Shown one piece after another: positions 7,154 to 12,981 of a DNA stretch of 20,838 nt; the first letter of the stretch is position 1, and each line of letters starts with the position of its first letter. Origin of the DNA: a virus; the IMG/VR virus record IMGVR_UViG_3300037011_000242, positions 1-20,838 of that record, one strand, 5' to 3'. The position numbers and the translations under genes are program-made. The notes under the pieces are model-generated. The model did no database searches. It saw only the letters and a list, made by a program, of their open reading frames with translations, and had not been told where the DNA came from.

Positions 7154-7690
7154 ATGACGGTGCGAGCGGTAGGAGATATTGGCAATAAGTTCATCGGGCT
7201 TTCCACCGATGCGAAGCCGACGGGCGTGCCGGTCGGTTCCGAGTTCTGGTGCTACGACACCGGAATCCTGCTGAAGTGCTACGACGGCACGAACTGGGTC
7301 GCGTACAGCGAGAACAGCGTCGTGCAGCCGGGGTCGATCAACCTGCAGCAGGCGGCGAACACCTACGACCTGTTCACGGCGACGGGCGGCGGAGTCATGA
7401 TCGAGTTCTTCTCGATCACGCTCCCGAACGTGGACGTGTCGAACGACGTCAACATCACATCCATCGCCGTCGTGACGGACACGACCGCAGTCATCACGTT
7501 GCTGTCGGCCGCGCAGGGTGCGAAGGCGAACCTCGCAGCGAACGCCGCCTTCTCCTACGCGTTGCCGTTCGCACTGCCGGTCGGAAAGAAGATCCGGCTG
7601 ACGATCGCGGGCGGTGCGGCGGACGCCTCCACTCTCTGCGTCACGTCCTGCCGGTATCGGGGGATCAACCCCGCCGGGTATCTGGCGTAG
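7154..7690 (+). CDS. Unknown probable virion structural protein
   Basis: This 178-aa protein has no domain I can name. Its N-terminus has a pattern seen in phage appendage proteins: FIGLSTDAKPTGVPVGSEFW (about residues 14-33), then a D-T-G-x-L-x-K-C-Y-DGTNWVAYSE stretch at about 35-52, which usually forms a small beta unit. The rest (PGSINLQQAANTYDLFTATG, then alternating hydrophobic and polar residues) predicts a beta-sandwich. The DGTNW element is shared with the end of the preceding protein and is nearly identical at DNA level. Position between the head-surface genes and the connector suggests a minor head or decoration protein. The SD AGAGGG (7141-7146) supports the ATG at 7154. The next gene begins 3 nt after the stop. 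Confidence 0.5.
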   Translation: MTVRAVGDIGNKFIGLSTDAKPTGVPVGSEFWCYDTGILLKCYDGTNWVAYSENSVVQPGSINLQQAANTYDLFTATGGGVMIEFFSITLPNVDVSNDVNITSIAVVTDTTAVITLLSAAQGAKANLAANAAFSYALPFALPVGKKIRLTIAGGAADASTLCVTSCRYRGINPAGYLA

Positions 7691-7693
7691 ACG

Positions 7694-8278
7694 ATGCCTC
7701 CGGTCATCATCACGCGGCCGACGATCGAACCGATCACCGTTGCCGAACTGAAGGAACACCTTCGCGTGGAGACCGTCGACGAGGACACGCTTATCAGTGG
7801 CATTCTCACGGCGGTTCGGGAACAGGTCGAGGACCTGACGCGACGCGCGCTCTTGACTCAGACATGGGAGTGTTATCTCGAGCAGTTCCCATCTCGCAAC
7901 TACATCGCGCTCCCGTTCGGGAATCTGCAGAGCGTCGCGTTCGTGAAGTGCAAGGACTGTTATGGGATCGAGTCGACGCTGACGGTGGACACGGATTACA
8001 TCGTCGAGAAGAACGGTGACAACCACGGGCGGATCGTGCTTCCCTATGAACGGACGTGGCCCAGCAACGTTCTGTTCCCGTCGAAGCCGATCACGATTCG
8101 GTTCACCTGCGGGTGGGTGACGCGCGATGACGTCCCGGTGAAGATCAAGCAGGCGATCAAGTTGCTCTGCGCGGAACAGTACGAGAATCGCGGCGAGTCC
8201 GTCATCGGTCAGACGGTCGTGTTGAACAAGGCGGCGGAGAACCTGATCTGGTCGGAGCGCTTGTGGGGAGAGTTTTAA
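7694..8278 (+). CDS. Head-tail connector protein, HK97 gp6-like
   Basis: This 194-aa protein likely forms the adaptor ring that binds under the portal and begins the neck of the virion. The N-terminal region is characteristic of the gp6-like connector family (Phage_connect_1): I-T-R-P-x-x-E-P-I-T-V-AELKEHLRVE at about residues 5-25, DEDTLISGILTAVREQVEDL at about 28-47, and RRALLTQTWECYL following. It continues with LPFGNLQSVAFVK and a C-terminal segment with VPVKIKQAIKLLCAEQYENR, matching the helical C-terminal part of the family. There is only a weak SD, and the ATG is 3 nt after the previous stop, so translation is probably coupled. It ends in a TAATG overlap with the head-closure gene. Confidence 0.87.
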   Translation: MPPVIITRPTIEPITVAELKEHLRVETVDEDTLISGILTAVREQVEDLTRRALLTQTWECYLEQFPSRNYIALPFGNLQSVAFVKCKDCYGIESTLTVDTDYIVEKNGDNHGRIVLPYERTWPSNVLFPSKPITIRFTCGWVTRDDVPVKIKQAIKLLCAEQYENRGESVIGQTVVLNKAAENLIWSERLWGEF

Positions 8279-8604
8279 TGCGCATCGGTCCGATGGACAA
8301 GCGGATCGAACTCCAGGCGTTCACGGCCGTCTCGGACGGGATGGGCGGTTCTACGAAGACGTGGACTACCGAGGACACGACGTGGGCTGCGATCTGGCCG
8401 GTCTCCGCGAGCGAGACCATCCGCGCGCAATCACCGACGATGACGGCGACGCATCGCATCCAGATGCGGTATCGCGAGGAACTGCAGGTGAAGGCGTCGT
8501 GGCGCGTCAAGTACGGTGCACGGTATTTTTCCATCGTGAGCATCATCAACAAGGATGAGAAGAACATTCAACTCGACCTGCTTTGCCGCGAGGTCGTTCA
8601 GTGA
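8278..8604 (+). CDS. Head closure / head-tail joining protein
   Basis: This 108-aa protein fits the phage head-tail joining family (SPP1 gp16-like), which closes the neck after DNA packaging and is the docking site for the tail. Typical features are the start IGPMDKRIELQAFTAVSDGM, G-G-S-x-K-T-W-T next, the WAAIWPVSASE motif near residues 37-47, THRIQMRYREEL near 60-71 and a final strand set ending in LLCREV. The ATG at 8278 overlaps the previous stop (TAATG) and has GGGGAG at 8265-8270, 7 nt upstream; an earlier in-frame start at 8263 would lack this. It overlaps the next gene in GTGA. Length and order after the connector agree with the family. Confidence 0.88.
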   Translation: MRIGPMDKRIELQAFTAVSDGMGGSTKTWTTEDTTWAAIWPVSASETIRAQSPTMTATHRIQMRYREELQVKASWRVKYGARYFSIVSIINKDEKNIQLDLLCREVVQ

Positions 8605-9011
8605 AAAACTTGACGACGGCGATCTTCTCGAAGGCGACGGGCAGCGCGTTCTTGACCGGTATCGGTGGCCGGCTCTACAAGAACCGCGCCGATCAAGACG
8701 CGGCCTGGCCGTACGCGGTGTTCTTCGTCGTGGATGACACTCCTCGCCTGACGTTCAAGGACACCATCGAAGAAGTCCTCGTGCAGTTTTCGATCTTCTC
8801 GCAGGCATCGAGCAGCGCGGAGATCGAGGACCTGTTCACGAACCTGAAGGCGCTCTACGACAACGCGGAGTTGACGATCGTCGGCAACACCTTCTTGATG
8901 ATGAATCGCGCGGGCGCGAGTCTCGTGACGGTTCCCGCCGACACGGAGACTGGCGAGGGCGAGTACTGGCAATATGATGTTGACTACAACGTGACGATGC
9001 AGAAAACTTGA
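8601..9011 (+). CDS. Tail terminator / tail completion protein, DUF3168-like
   Basis: The 136-aa product resembles the DUF3168 (SPP1 gp17-like) tail completion family, which caps the tail tube and joins it to the head. Supporting features are the short N-terminal helix, AAWPYAVFFVVDD near residues 35-47 where the family has a P-[YH] motif, VLVQFSIFSQASSSAEIEDL near 58-77, and a C-terminal QYDVDYNVTM strand typical of this fold. The GTG at 8601 overlaps the head-closure stop (GTGA) and has GAGG at 8590-8593. After this gene the expected next step would be the tail tube gene, but a three-gene cassette with enzymatic functions intervenes. Family identity is from pattern and synteny. Confidence 0.78.
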   Translation: MKNLTTAIFSKATGSAFLTGIGGRLYKNRADQDAAWPYAVFFVVDDTPRLTFKDTIEEVLVQFSIFSQASSSAEIEDLFTNLKALYDNAELTIVGNTFLMMNRAGASLVTVPADTETGEGEYWQYDVDYNVTMQKT

Positions 9012-9015
9012 TGGC

Positions 9016-10233
9016 ATGAATATCCTGTCGTACCTGCTGGTGCGGGAGTTCGTCGAAGACTGCGGCCTTCGCGAAGGGAACCTCGTCATCGACGTCGGCT
9101 CCTACGACGTGAACGGAACGTACAAGGGTCTGTTCGCCCCGCCGAAGTTCATCGGGGACAAGCGGTACGTCGGCGCGGACATCCGGCCGGGACCGAACGT
9201 GGACGTGATCGTCGGCTCCCCGGAGTGGTACGCGCTGCGGGGCGCGGACGTGGTCATCTCCGGCAGCACGTTTGAACACGTCGAGGACGACAAGCGGTTG
9301 ATGGCGCAGATTTACGACATCCTGAAGCCGGAGGGATTGCTCTGCGTGCAGGTGCCGTCGGATGGACCGCCGCACGATTATCCGTCGTGGTATCGTAACT
9401 ACTCGAAGAAGGCGTTGACGGCGCTCGCTCGTGGCGCGGGATTCGAAGTCCTGTCCTGCAGGATTCACCCGCACCCGGAGTTCAAGTTCAACACCTGCAT
9501 CGCACGAAAACCAAAGGGAGGGGACATGGCGAAGAAGACGGGATTGCCGCAGGACGCAGCGGAGTTCGGCGAGGAACTTACGCTCGCGGTGACGGACGCG
9601 CCCGCACCGGAGGCGGGGTCGAGATCGGTGGAGGAGATCGAGAGGCATATCGAGGAAATCGGCTCCGACGATCTTCCGACATTCGGCGGAACGTGGCAGG
9701 GGGGCGCGTACATTCAGCAACTCCCCGACGAGCTCGCGCCGTGCATCCACGCGCTGCTCGCGTCCGGCGTTCCGATCAAGTCGTACTTTGAACTCGGCGT
9801 GGCGGCGGGCGGGCTGACGCTGCTGATCGACCACTACTTCAAGCCGGAGACGATCGTGCTGCTCGACACGAATCAGCATCCGCGCTGCGTGAACCGCCCG
9901 GACGTGCTGAAGGGGATCAAGTACGAGGAGGTCATCGGGGAGTCGGCGGGCGATTCGACGCTCGCTCGCGTGGCGAACCTCGGCTATTCCTACGACCTCG
10001 TCGTGATCGACGGCGTTCACTACTACGAGAACGTGAAGAAGGACGTTGCGATGTATGCGGGCTTCCTGCGCAACGGCGGCTTCCTCATGCTGCACGACTC
10101 CGCGCTGCACAACTGGGGAGTCCCTCGCGTGGTCGCAGAACTGAAGAACGATCCGGCGTGGGAGTTCATCGGCGAATGGGCGTCCACGAAGATGTCGCCG
10201 TGCGGGGTCGCGCTGTTCCAGAGAATCACATGA
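9016..10233 (+). CDS. Two-domain SAM-dependent methyltransferase fusion
   Basis: This 405-aa protein contains two class I methyltransferase-like domains. Domain 1 (about residues 1-168) has motif I VIDVGSYDVNGTYKG at 24-38, an acidic residue after the next strand (YVGADIRPG, D55), and the STFEHVEDDK...ILKPEGLLCVQVPS region (84-115) of small-molecule or sugar methyltransferases. Domain 2 (about 221-405) has FELGVAAGG at 258-266, VLLDTN at 281-286, DLVVIDGVHYYENVKKDV at 327-344 and LRNGGFLMLHD at 351-361, like the Methyltransf_24 or cephalosporin-hydroxylase-like group. The linker holds an internal SD and ATG at 9526. The start codon has no clear SD; coupling with the upstream gene is likely. 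Substrates are unknown. With the neighbouring glycosyltransferase it may modify sugars on virion or host. Confidence 0.82.
   Translation: MNILSYLLVREFVEDCGLREGNLVIDVGSYDVNGTYKGLFAPPKFIGDKRYVGADIRPGPNVDVIVGSPEWYALRGADVVISGSTFEHVEDDKRLMAQIYDILKPEGLLCVQVPSDGPPHDYPSWYRNYSKKALTALARGAGFEVLSCRIHPHPEFKFNTCIARKPKGGDMAKKTGLPQDAAEFGEELTLAVTDAPAPEAGSRSVEEIERHIEEIGSDDLPTFGGTWQGGAYIQQLPDELAPCIHALLASGVPIKSYFELGVAAGGLTLLIDHYFKPETIVLLDTNQHPRCVNRPDVLKGIKYEEVIGESAGDSTLARVANLGYSYDLVVIDGVHYYENVKKDVAMYAGFLRNGGFLMLHDSALHNWGVPRVVAELKNDPAWEFIGEWASTKMSPCGVALFQRIT
9516..9528 (+). promoter_or_regulatory. Internal Shine-Dalgarno and ATG within the methyltransferase fusion
   Basis: GGGAGGGG at 9516-9523 is followed by ATG at 9526, in frame as Met171, exactly at the junction between domain 1 and the linker to domain 2. 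It is a better translation signal than the one at the gene's own start. It could yield a separate 235-residue form containing only domain 2 (9526-10233), or be the remains of an ancestral gene boundary. Confidence 0.5.
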
Positions 10234-10487
10234 GCGGACCCGCGACGGGGCAGTCGAAAATATGTTCCGACATCTGCGACGCCCTCGGGCTGAAGCGTTG
10301 CCGGAGGCTTGAACTGGTGATGGCGGTGAACAACGTCGTGACCGTGAAGGCGGAGTTCTTCGTCGAGACGGATGCGATGGAGAAGATCGCCGTCGCCCTC
10401 AAGGAATACCATCTGGTCGAGAACGAGCCGCCGCCCGCGCCCGCCACTGGCGAACGCGACGCGCCGCCGGAGGAGGGGGAACTGTGA
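10230..10487 (+). CDS. Unknown 85-aa protein in the methyltransferase/glycosyltransferase cassette
   Basis: The ATG at 10230 overlaps the methyltransferase stop (ATGA) and the stop at 10485-10487 overlaps the glycosyltransferase start (GTGA), so all three appear translationally linked. The first 65 residues are compact: a short helix with two Cys (KICSDICDALGL), a strand pair (LELVMAVNNVVTVKAEFFVE, about 28-47) and a helix (DAMEKIAVALKEYHLVE), an alpha-beta-beta-alpha arrangement. The last 20 residues are Pro, Ala, Glu-rich and probably disordered; their codons also carry the SD of the glycosyltransferase. I do not recognise a family with confidence; similar short phage proteins exist but without known function. 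The context would allow a partner of one of the flanking enzymes. Confidence 0.66.
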   Translation: MSGPATGQSKICSDICDALGLKRCRRLELVMAVNNVVTVKAEFFVETDAMEKIAVALKEYHLVENEPPPAPATGERDAPPEEGEL

Positions 10488-11239
10488 AGTTCTCCTTCGG
10501 GGCGCTCGTGAACGATCACATCCGGCTGGACATGTGCCTGCGCCGATCGGAACTGGACCCGGACATTCCCGTCCGGTGCCACTACAACCCGATCTCTGCG
10601 GTGGACGGGTATAACAAGATCCTTGACGTCATCGAGCAGGACGGATCGGACGTTGCGGTCCTCGTCCATCAGGACATGTACTTCCGCAACGGATGGCTCG
10701 CGCAGGTGGAGGGGCAACTCGCGCTCCTGCCGGAGTCGTGGATTGTCGCGGGCATCGTAGGGAAGTGCATGGAGGGGAAGATATGCGGGAAGTTCCACGA
10801 CATGCGCATACCGCTGATCTTCAACACGGAGGGGCATCACACGTTCCCGCAGCCCGCGTCGTGCTTCGACGAGTGCGTGATACTCGTCAACATGAAAAAG
10901 AAGTTTCGCTTCGACACGGGACTCACCGGGTTCGACCTGTACGGGACGATGGCGGCCTGTCAGGCGTGGGAGATGGGCGGCACCGCGTGGATCATCGACG
11001 CCTACGCCGAGCACTACTGCATGAGGCCCTTCAACTGGTTCCCCGACAAGAACTTCGAGGCGATGTTCAAGTGGCTGCACGAACGCTTCCCGAACGCACC
11101 GAGGATCGACACGACCGTGCTCGGCGTACCTGAGAAACCCGGACCCGCACGGTATGACAAGACGGCGGAGGCACTGCACGACCTGATTGAAGCGGCGGAG
11201 GAAGAAGCGAAGACGCACGCGGAGAACGTCGGCTCCTAA
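10484..11239 (+). CDS. Glycosyltransferase, family 2-like (GT-A)
   Basis: This 251-aa protein resembles the short GT-A enzymes of the Glyco_tranf_2_5 (StrF-like) kind. Seen: an N-terminal beta-alpha unit (KFSFGALVNDH); YNKILD at 43-48; VLVHQDMYFRNGWL at 59-72, where the HQD (62-64) takes the place of the metal-binding DxD region; VAGIVGKCMEG near 88-98; CFDECVILVN at 127-136 with an acidic pair; FDTGLTGFDLYG at 143-154; and an IIDAYAEHY stretch at 170-178 with the His common at the end of such catalytic cores. A charged Glu/Ala-rich C-terminal helix follows. The GTG at 10484 is preceded by a very strong SD (AGGAGG at 10471-10476). Donor and acceptor sugars are unknown. No membrane segment is seen, so it likely acts in the cytoplasm on virion proteins or sugar precursors. 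Confidence 0.78.
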   Translation: MKFSFGALVNDHIRLDMCLRRSELDPDIPVRCHYNPISAVDGYNKILDVIEQDGSDVAVLVHQDMYFRNGWLAQVEGQLALLPESWIVAGIVGKCMEGKICGKFHDMRIPLIFNTEGHHTFPQPASCFDECVILVNMKKKFRFDTGLTGFDLYGTMAACQAWEMGGTAWIIDAYAEHYCMRPFNWFPDKNFEAMFKWLHERFPNAPRIDTTVLGVPEKPGPARYDKTAEALHDLIEAAEEEAKTHAENVGS

Positions 11240-11274
11240 CACTCAACCGGAAAAGACCAGAAGGAGGATGGATC

Positions 11275-11691
11275 ATGGCATCTATCGGTGGAAGACTGGC
11301 GAAGGTGATGTACGGCAGCGTCGTGATCGCGGGGATCGGGACGTGGAGCATGAGCGGTTTCATCCCCGACGTCGCGGAGGACACGGCGTTCGGCGACACC
11401 GTCAAGAAGTGGAAGCGGGCGGGTATCGACGATGCCGGTTCGGTTTCCTTCGAGGGGATGTACGACCCGGCGGACACGAACGGGCAGGTCGCGCTGAACG
11501 CTCTCGCCACGAACACGGCGGGCCTCACGAACCTGTATTTCTACGAGTCGACCTCCGTGTTCTGGCGGGTCGCCTCGGGCGGAGAGATCGTCCTCGACAA
11601 GTTCAACGTCGTCGGCTTCTCGAAGTCCGGCCTCGCGACCGTGTCGTTCTCCGGCAAGGTGTCCGCGAAGCAGATGGAGCGCGTGTCGTAA
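11275..11691 (+). CDS. Major tail tube protein (probable)
   Basis: A 138-aa protein with a very strong SD (AAGGAGG at 11261-11267) and a tail-tube position, just before the chaperone pair and tape measure. Visible features are an N-terminal strand (KVMYGSVVIAGIGTWSMSGF, about 9-28), an acidic/aromatic loop with EDTAFGDTVKKWKRAG near 35-50, DAGSVSFEGMYDPADTNGQ (about 53-71), a NLYFYESTSVFWRV strand pair near 86-99, and a final GFSKSGLATVSFSGKVS strand set. This alternation of strands with a central helix (QVALNALAT) fits the tail-tube fold. The assignment rests mainly on gene order and the fold pattern; no sheath-like gene lies beside it, so the tail should be non-contractile. It is a reasonable candidate target for the upstream modifying enzymes. 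Confidence 0.75.
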   Translation: MASIGGRLAKVMYGSVVIAGIGTWSMSGFIPDVAEDTAFGDTVKKWKRAGIDDAGSVSFEGMYDPADTNGQVALNALATNTAGLTNLYFYESTSVFWRVASGGEIVLDKFNVVGFSKSGLATVSFSGKVSAKQMERVS

Positions 11692-11720
11692 CGACGTACC
11701 AATAAAAAGGGGGATGCACT

Positions 11721-12179
11721 ATGCGGTTTGATCTGTCGAACGAGGCGCAGGGGGAGTGGTTCTCGTTTTTCGGTTCCGAGATCAAGGAGAACGGCGAGGT
11801 TCGGTACCTTGACCCGGAGGAAGGCGCGGGGAAGATATGCCTGCGCATCGCGGACCCGGAGGTGATCGAGAAAATCCAAGCGCAGACCCGGAAGAAATCC
11901 GCCGAGTTCGCGCTCAATCCGAGGACGCGACAGATGGAGCGCGTTTCCTTCTACGAGCAGACGCCGACGCAGGAGAAGAAGGAACGAGAACTGATCTGGG
12001 ATCACGCGATCGTGGACTGGAAGGACATCCTCGACCGTGAAGGCGAGCAGATCCCCTGCACGTTGGATAATAAACTGAAACTCATGAACAATCCGCAGTT
12101 CGCACGGTTCGTCGGTCGCTGCCTGCAACTCATCACGGGCGCGAACGCACAGACCTCGGAGGCGGAAGGAAAAAACTGA
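11721..12179 (+). CDS. Tail assembly chaperone, gpG-like (unshifted product)
   Basis: The 152-aa zero-frame product occupies the place of lambda gpG between tail tube and tape measure. Gene G-type proteins coat the tape measure and recruit tube subunits during tail assembly. Seen: RFDLSNEAQGEWFSFFGSEI at the start, a beta-like N-terminal half with ICLRIADPEVIEKI (39-52), and a helical C-terminal half with LIWDHAIVDWKDIL (91-104) and NNPQFARFVGRCLQLI (about 123-138). The end is polar (AEGKN). The stop TGA at 12177-12179 directly follows the slippery heptamer at 12170-12176. The ATG at 11721 has AGGGGG at 11708-11713; the ATG at 11714 is out of frame. Identity rests on synteny and the frameshift signal more than on sequence motifs. 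Confidence 0.8.
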   Translation: MRFDLSNEAQGEWFSFFGSEIKENGEVRYLDPEEGAGKICLRIADPEVIEKIQAQTRKKSAEFALNPRTRQMERVSFYEQTPTQEKKERELIWDHAIVDWKDILDREGEQIPCTLDNKLKLMNNPQFARFVGRCLQLITGANAQTSEAEGKN

Positions 12180-12505
12180 TTGGCTGGATAGAGTGGGTGG
12201 AGGTGTACCTTCCCACCTGTCCAGCCTGTCAGGACATCTACCTGCGCAGGGACCCTCCTGCGCTGCCGCCGTGCGACGCCTGCCGTGTCGAACTGATGCC
12301 GGAGAACAACGACGCCGCGCAGGTCTACCATCTCGTGAAGAGACAGGTCCGGGTCGCACCGGGGTCGGGCATCATCATCGATCTCGACTACGCTGCGGTG
12401 AAAGCGGTCATGGACATCTACGGAGTAGGGGACAAGCGCGATTGCTTTGATAAGGTCGCGCGGGCGTTCCATCACACCTTGAGCGAACGGCAGAAGCGGG
12501 AGTGA
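11721..12505 (+). CDS. Tail assembly chaperone, gpGT-like -1 frameshift product
   Basis: A -1 slip at A AAA AAC (12170-12176) joins 11721-12176 to 12176-12505 and gives a 261-residue fusion: 152 residues of gpG and 109 of the T part. The T part begins LIGWIEWVEVYLP, carries a C-x-x-C...C-x-x-C pattern (Cys 167, 170, 185, 188 of the fusion) and then the LMPENNDAAQVYHLVKRQVR and DLDYAAVKAVMDIYGV segments, resembling the small proteins (DUF1799-like) that precede tape measures in several siphoviruses. In lambda the GT form is made in a minority of translations and its T part contacts the tube protein; the same is inferred here. The T reading frame has a GTG at 12197 but no good SD, so frameshifting is its most likely route of expression. 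Confidence 0.83.
12170..12226 (+). promoter_or_regulatory. Programmed -1 ribosomal frameshift signal (slippery site plus stem-loop)
   Basis: The heptamer A AAA AAC (12170-12176) is phased with the gpG frame as GGA AAA AAC TGA. Five nt after it, GGCTGGA (12182-12188) pairs with TCCAGCC (12220-12226), 7 bp without mismatch. Inside, GGTGG (12196-12200) can pair with CCACC (12213-12217), and AGG (12201-12203) with CCT (12208-12210), making a longer interrupted hairpin. After a -1 slip the ribosome reads through to 12505. Confidence 0.88.
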
Positions 12506-12506
12506 C

Positions 12507-12980
12507 ATGGCGAAAATCGACATCGACCTCCAGAAATACGACGGCGAGTTCAAGAAGGCCGGGATGGAACGTGTTGAGCGTGCTGCCGCCGCGATCCGCG
12601 ACGAGGCGCGTGCGCTCATCACCATCGGGAAGATCACTCGCGTTCCCGGGCGCCGAAAGTACAGGAACAAGGCCGGTCATCTCGTAGAGTCTCCGACCCC
12701 CCCGATCTGGATGGAGCGGACGCCGGGAGGGATGAAGAAGACGATCCGCGTCGTGAAGAAGAAGCAGTTCGACAACGTGATGCAGATGGACGTCGGCTCC
12801 GGCACGTTCTGGATCGAAGGGAAAGACGTGCGCGTCTATGCCGGAAACTACAAGACATGGTACGCGACGCAGATGGAGTACGGACGCGGGAAGTGGAGGG
12901 GCGGGCCGAGGTCGTTTATGCGCCCCGCGCTGAAGAGGGCGGAAGCACTGGTCCGCATGATCATCGAGGGTGGAGTCTGA
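12507..12980 (+). CDS. HK97 gp10-like tail/neck protein
   Basis: This 157-aa protein resembles the HK97-gp10 family of tail-completion or neck components. It has the usual N-terminal helix with AAAAIRDEARALITIGKITR (about 26-45), a conserved RTP-G-G-x-K-K-x-I region after the middle (RTPGGMKKTIRV, about 71-82), a core of strands with VRVYAGNYKTWYATQMEYG (about 109-127), and the family ending GPRSFMRPALKRAE (133-146), which is the most recognisable part. It starts at the ATG at 12507, one nt after the T-frame stop, with GGGAG at 12498-12502. In HK97-like order this gene normally sits between head closure and tail terminator; here it is between the chaperone and the tape measure. It ends 1 nt before the tape measure ATG. 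Confidence 0.82.
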   Translation: MAKIDIDLQKYDGEFKKAGMERVERAAAAIRDEARALITIGKITRVPGRRKYRNKAGHLVESPTPPIWMERTPGGMKKTIRVVKKKQFDNVMQMDVGSGTFWIEGKDVRVYAGNYKTWYATQMEYGRGKWRGGPRSFMRPALKRAEALVRMIIEGGV

Positions 12981-12981
12981 C

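Noticed and set aside
7249-8019. Overlapping + strand open frame of 256 codons across the 7154-7690 gene and the connector gene
   Set aside because: It spans two recognised genes in another frame and is His/Arg-rich without motifs, a typical GC-rich shadow.
8836-10110. Minus-strand open frame of 424 codons opposite the tail terminator and methyltransferase genes
   Set aside because: It crosses the boundary of two well-supported + strand genes, is Arg-rich with no recognisable motif, and is expected as a shadow in GC-rich DNA.
11275-12179. Contractile tail (myovirus) interpretation
   Set aside because: No sheath, baseplate wedge or gpD-like gene is present; tail tube, G/GT chaperone and tape measure follow each other as in siphoviruses.
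12197-12505. T part as a stand-alone gene starting at GTG 12197
   Set aside because: No SD at a suitable distance, and the start lies within the frameshift stem-loop. A well-formed slippery site gives a better explanation, though low-level independent initiation cannot be excluded.
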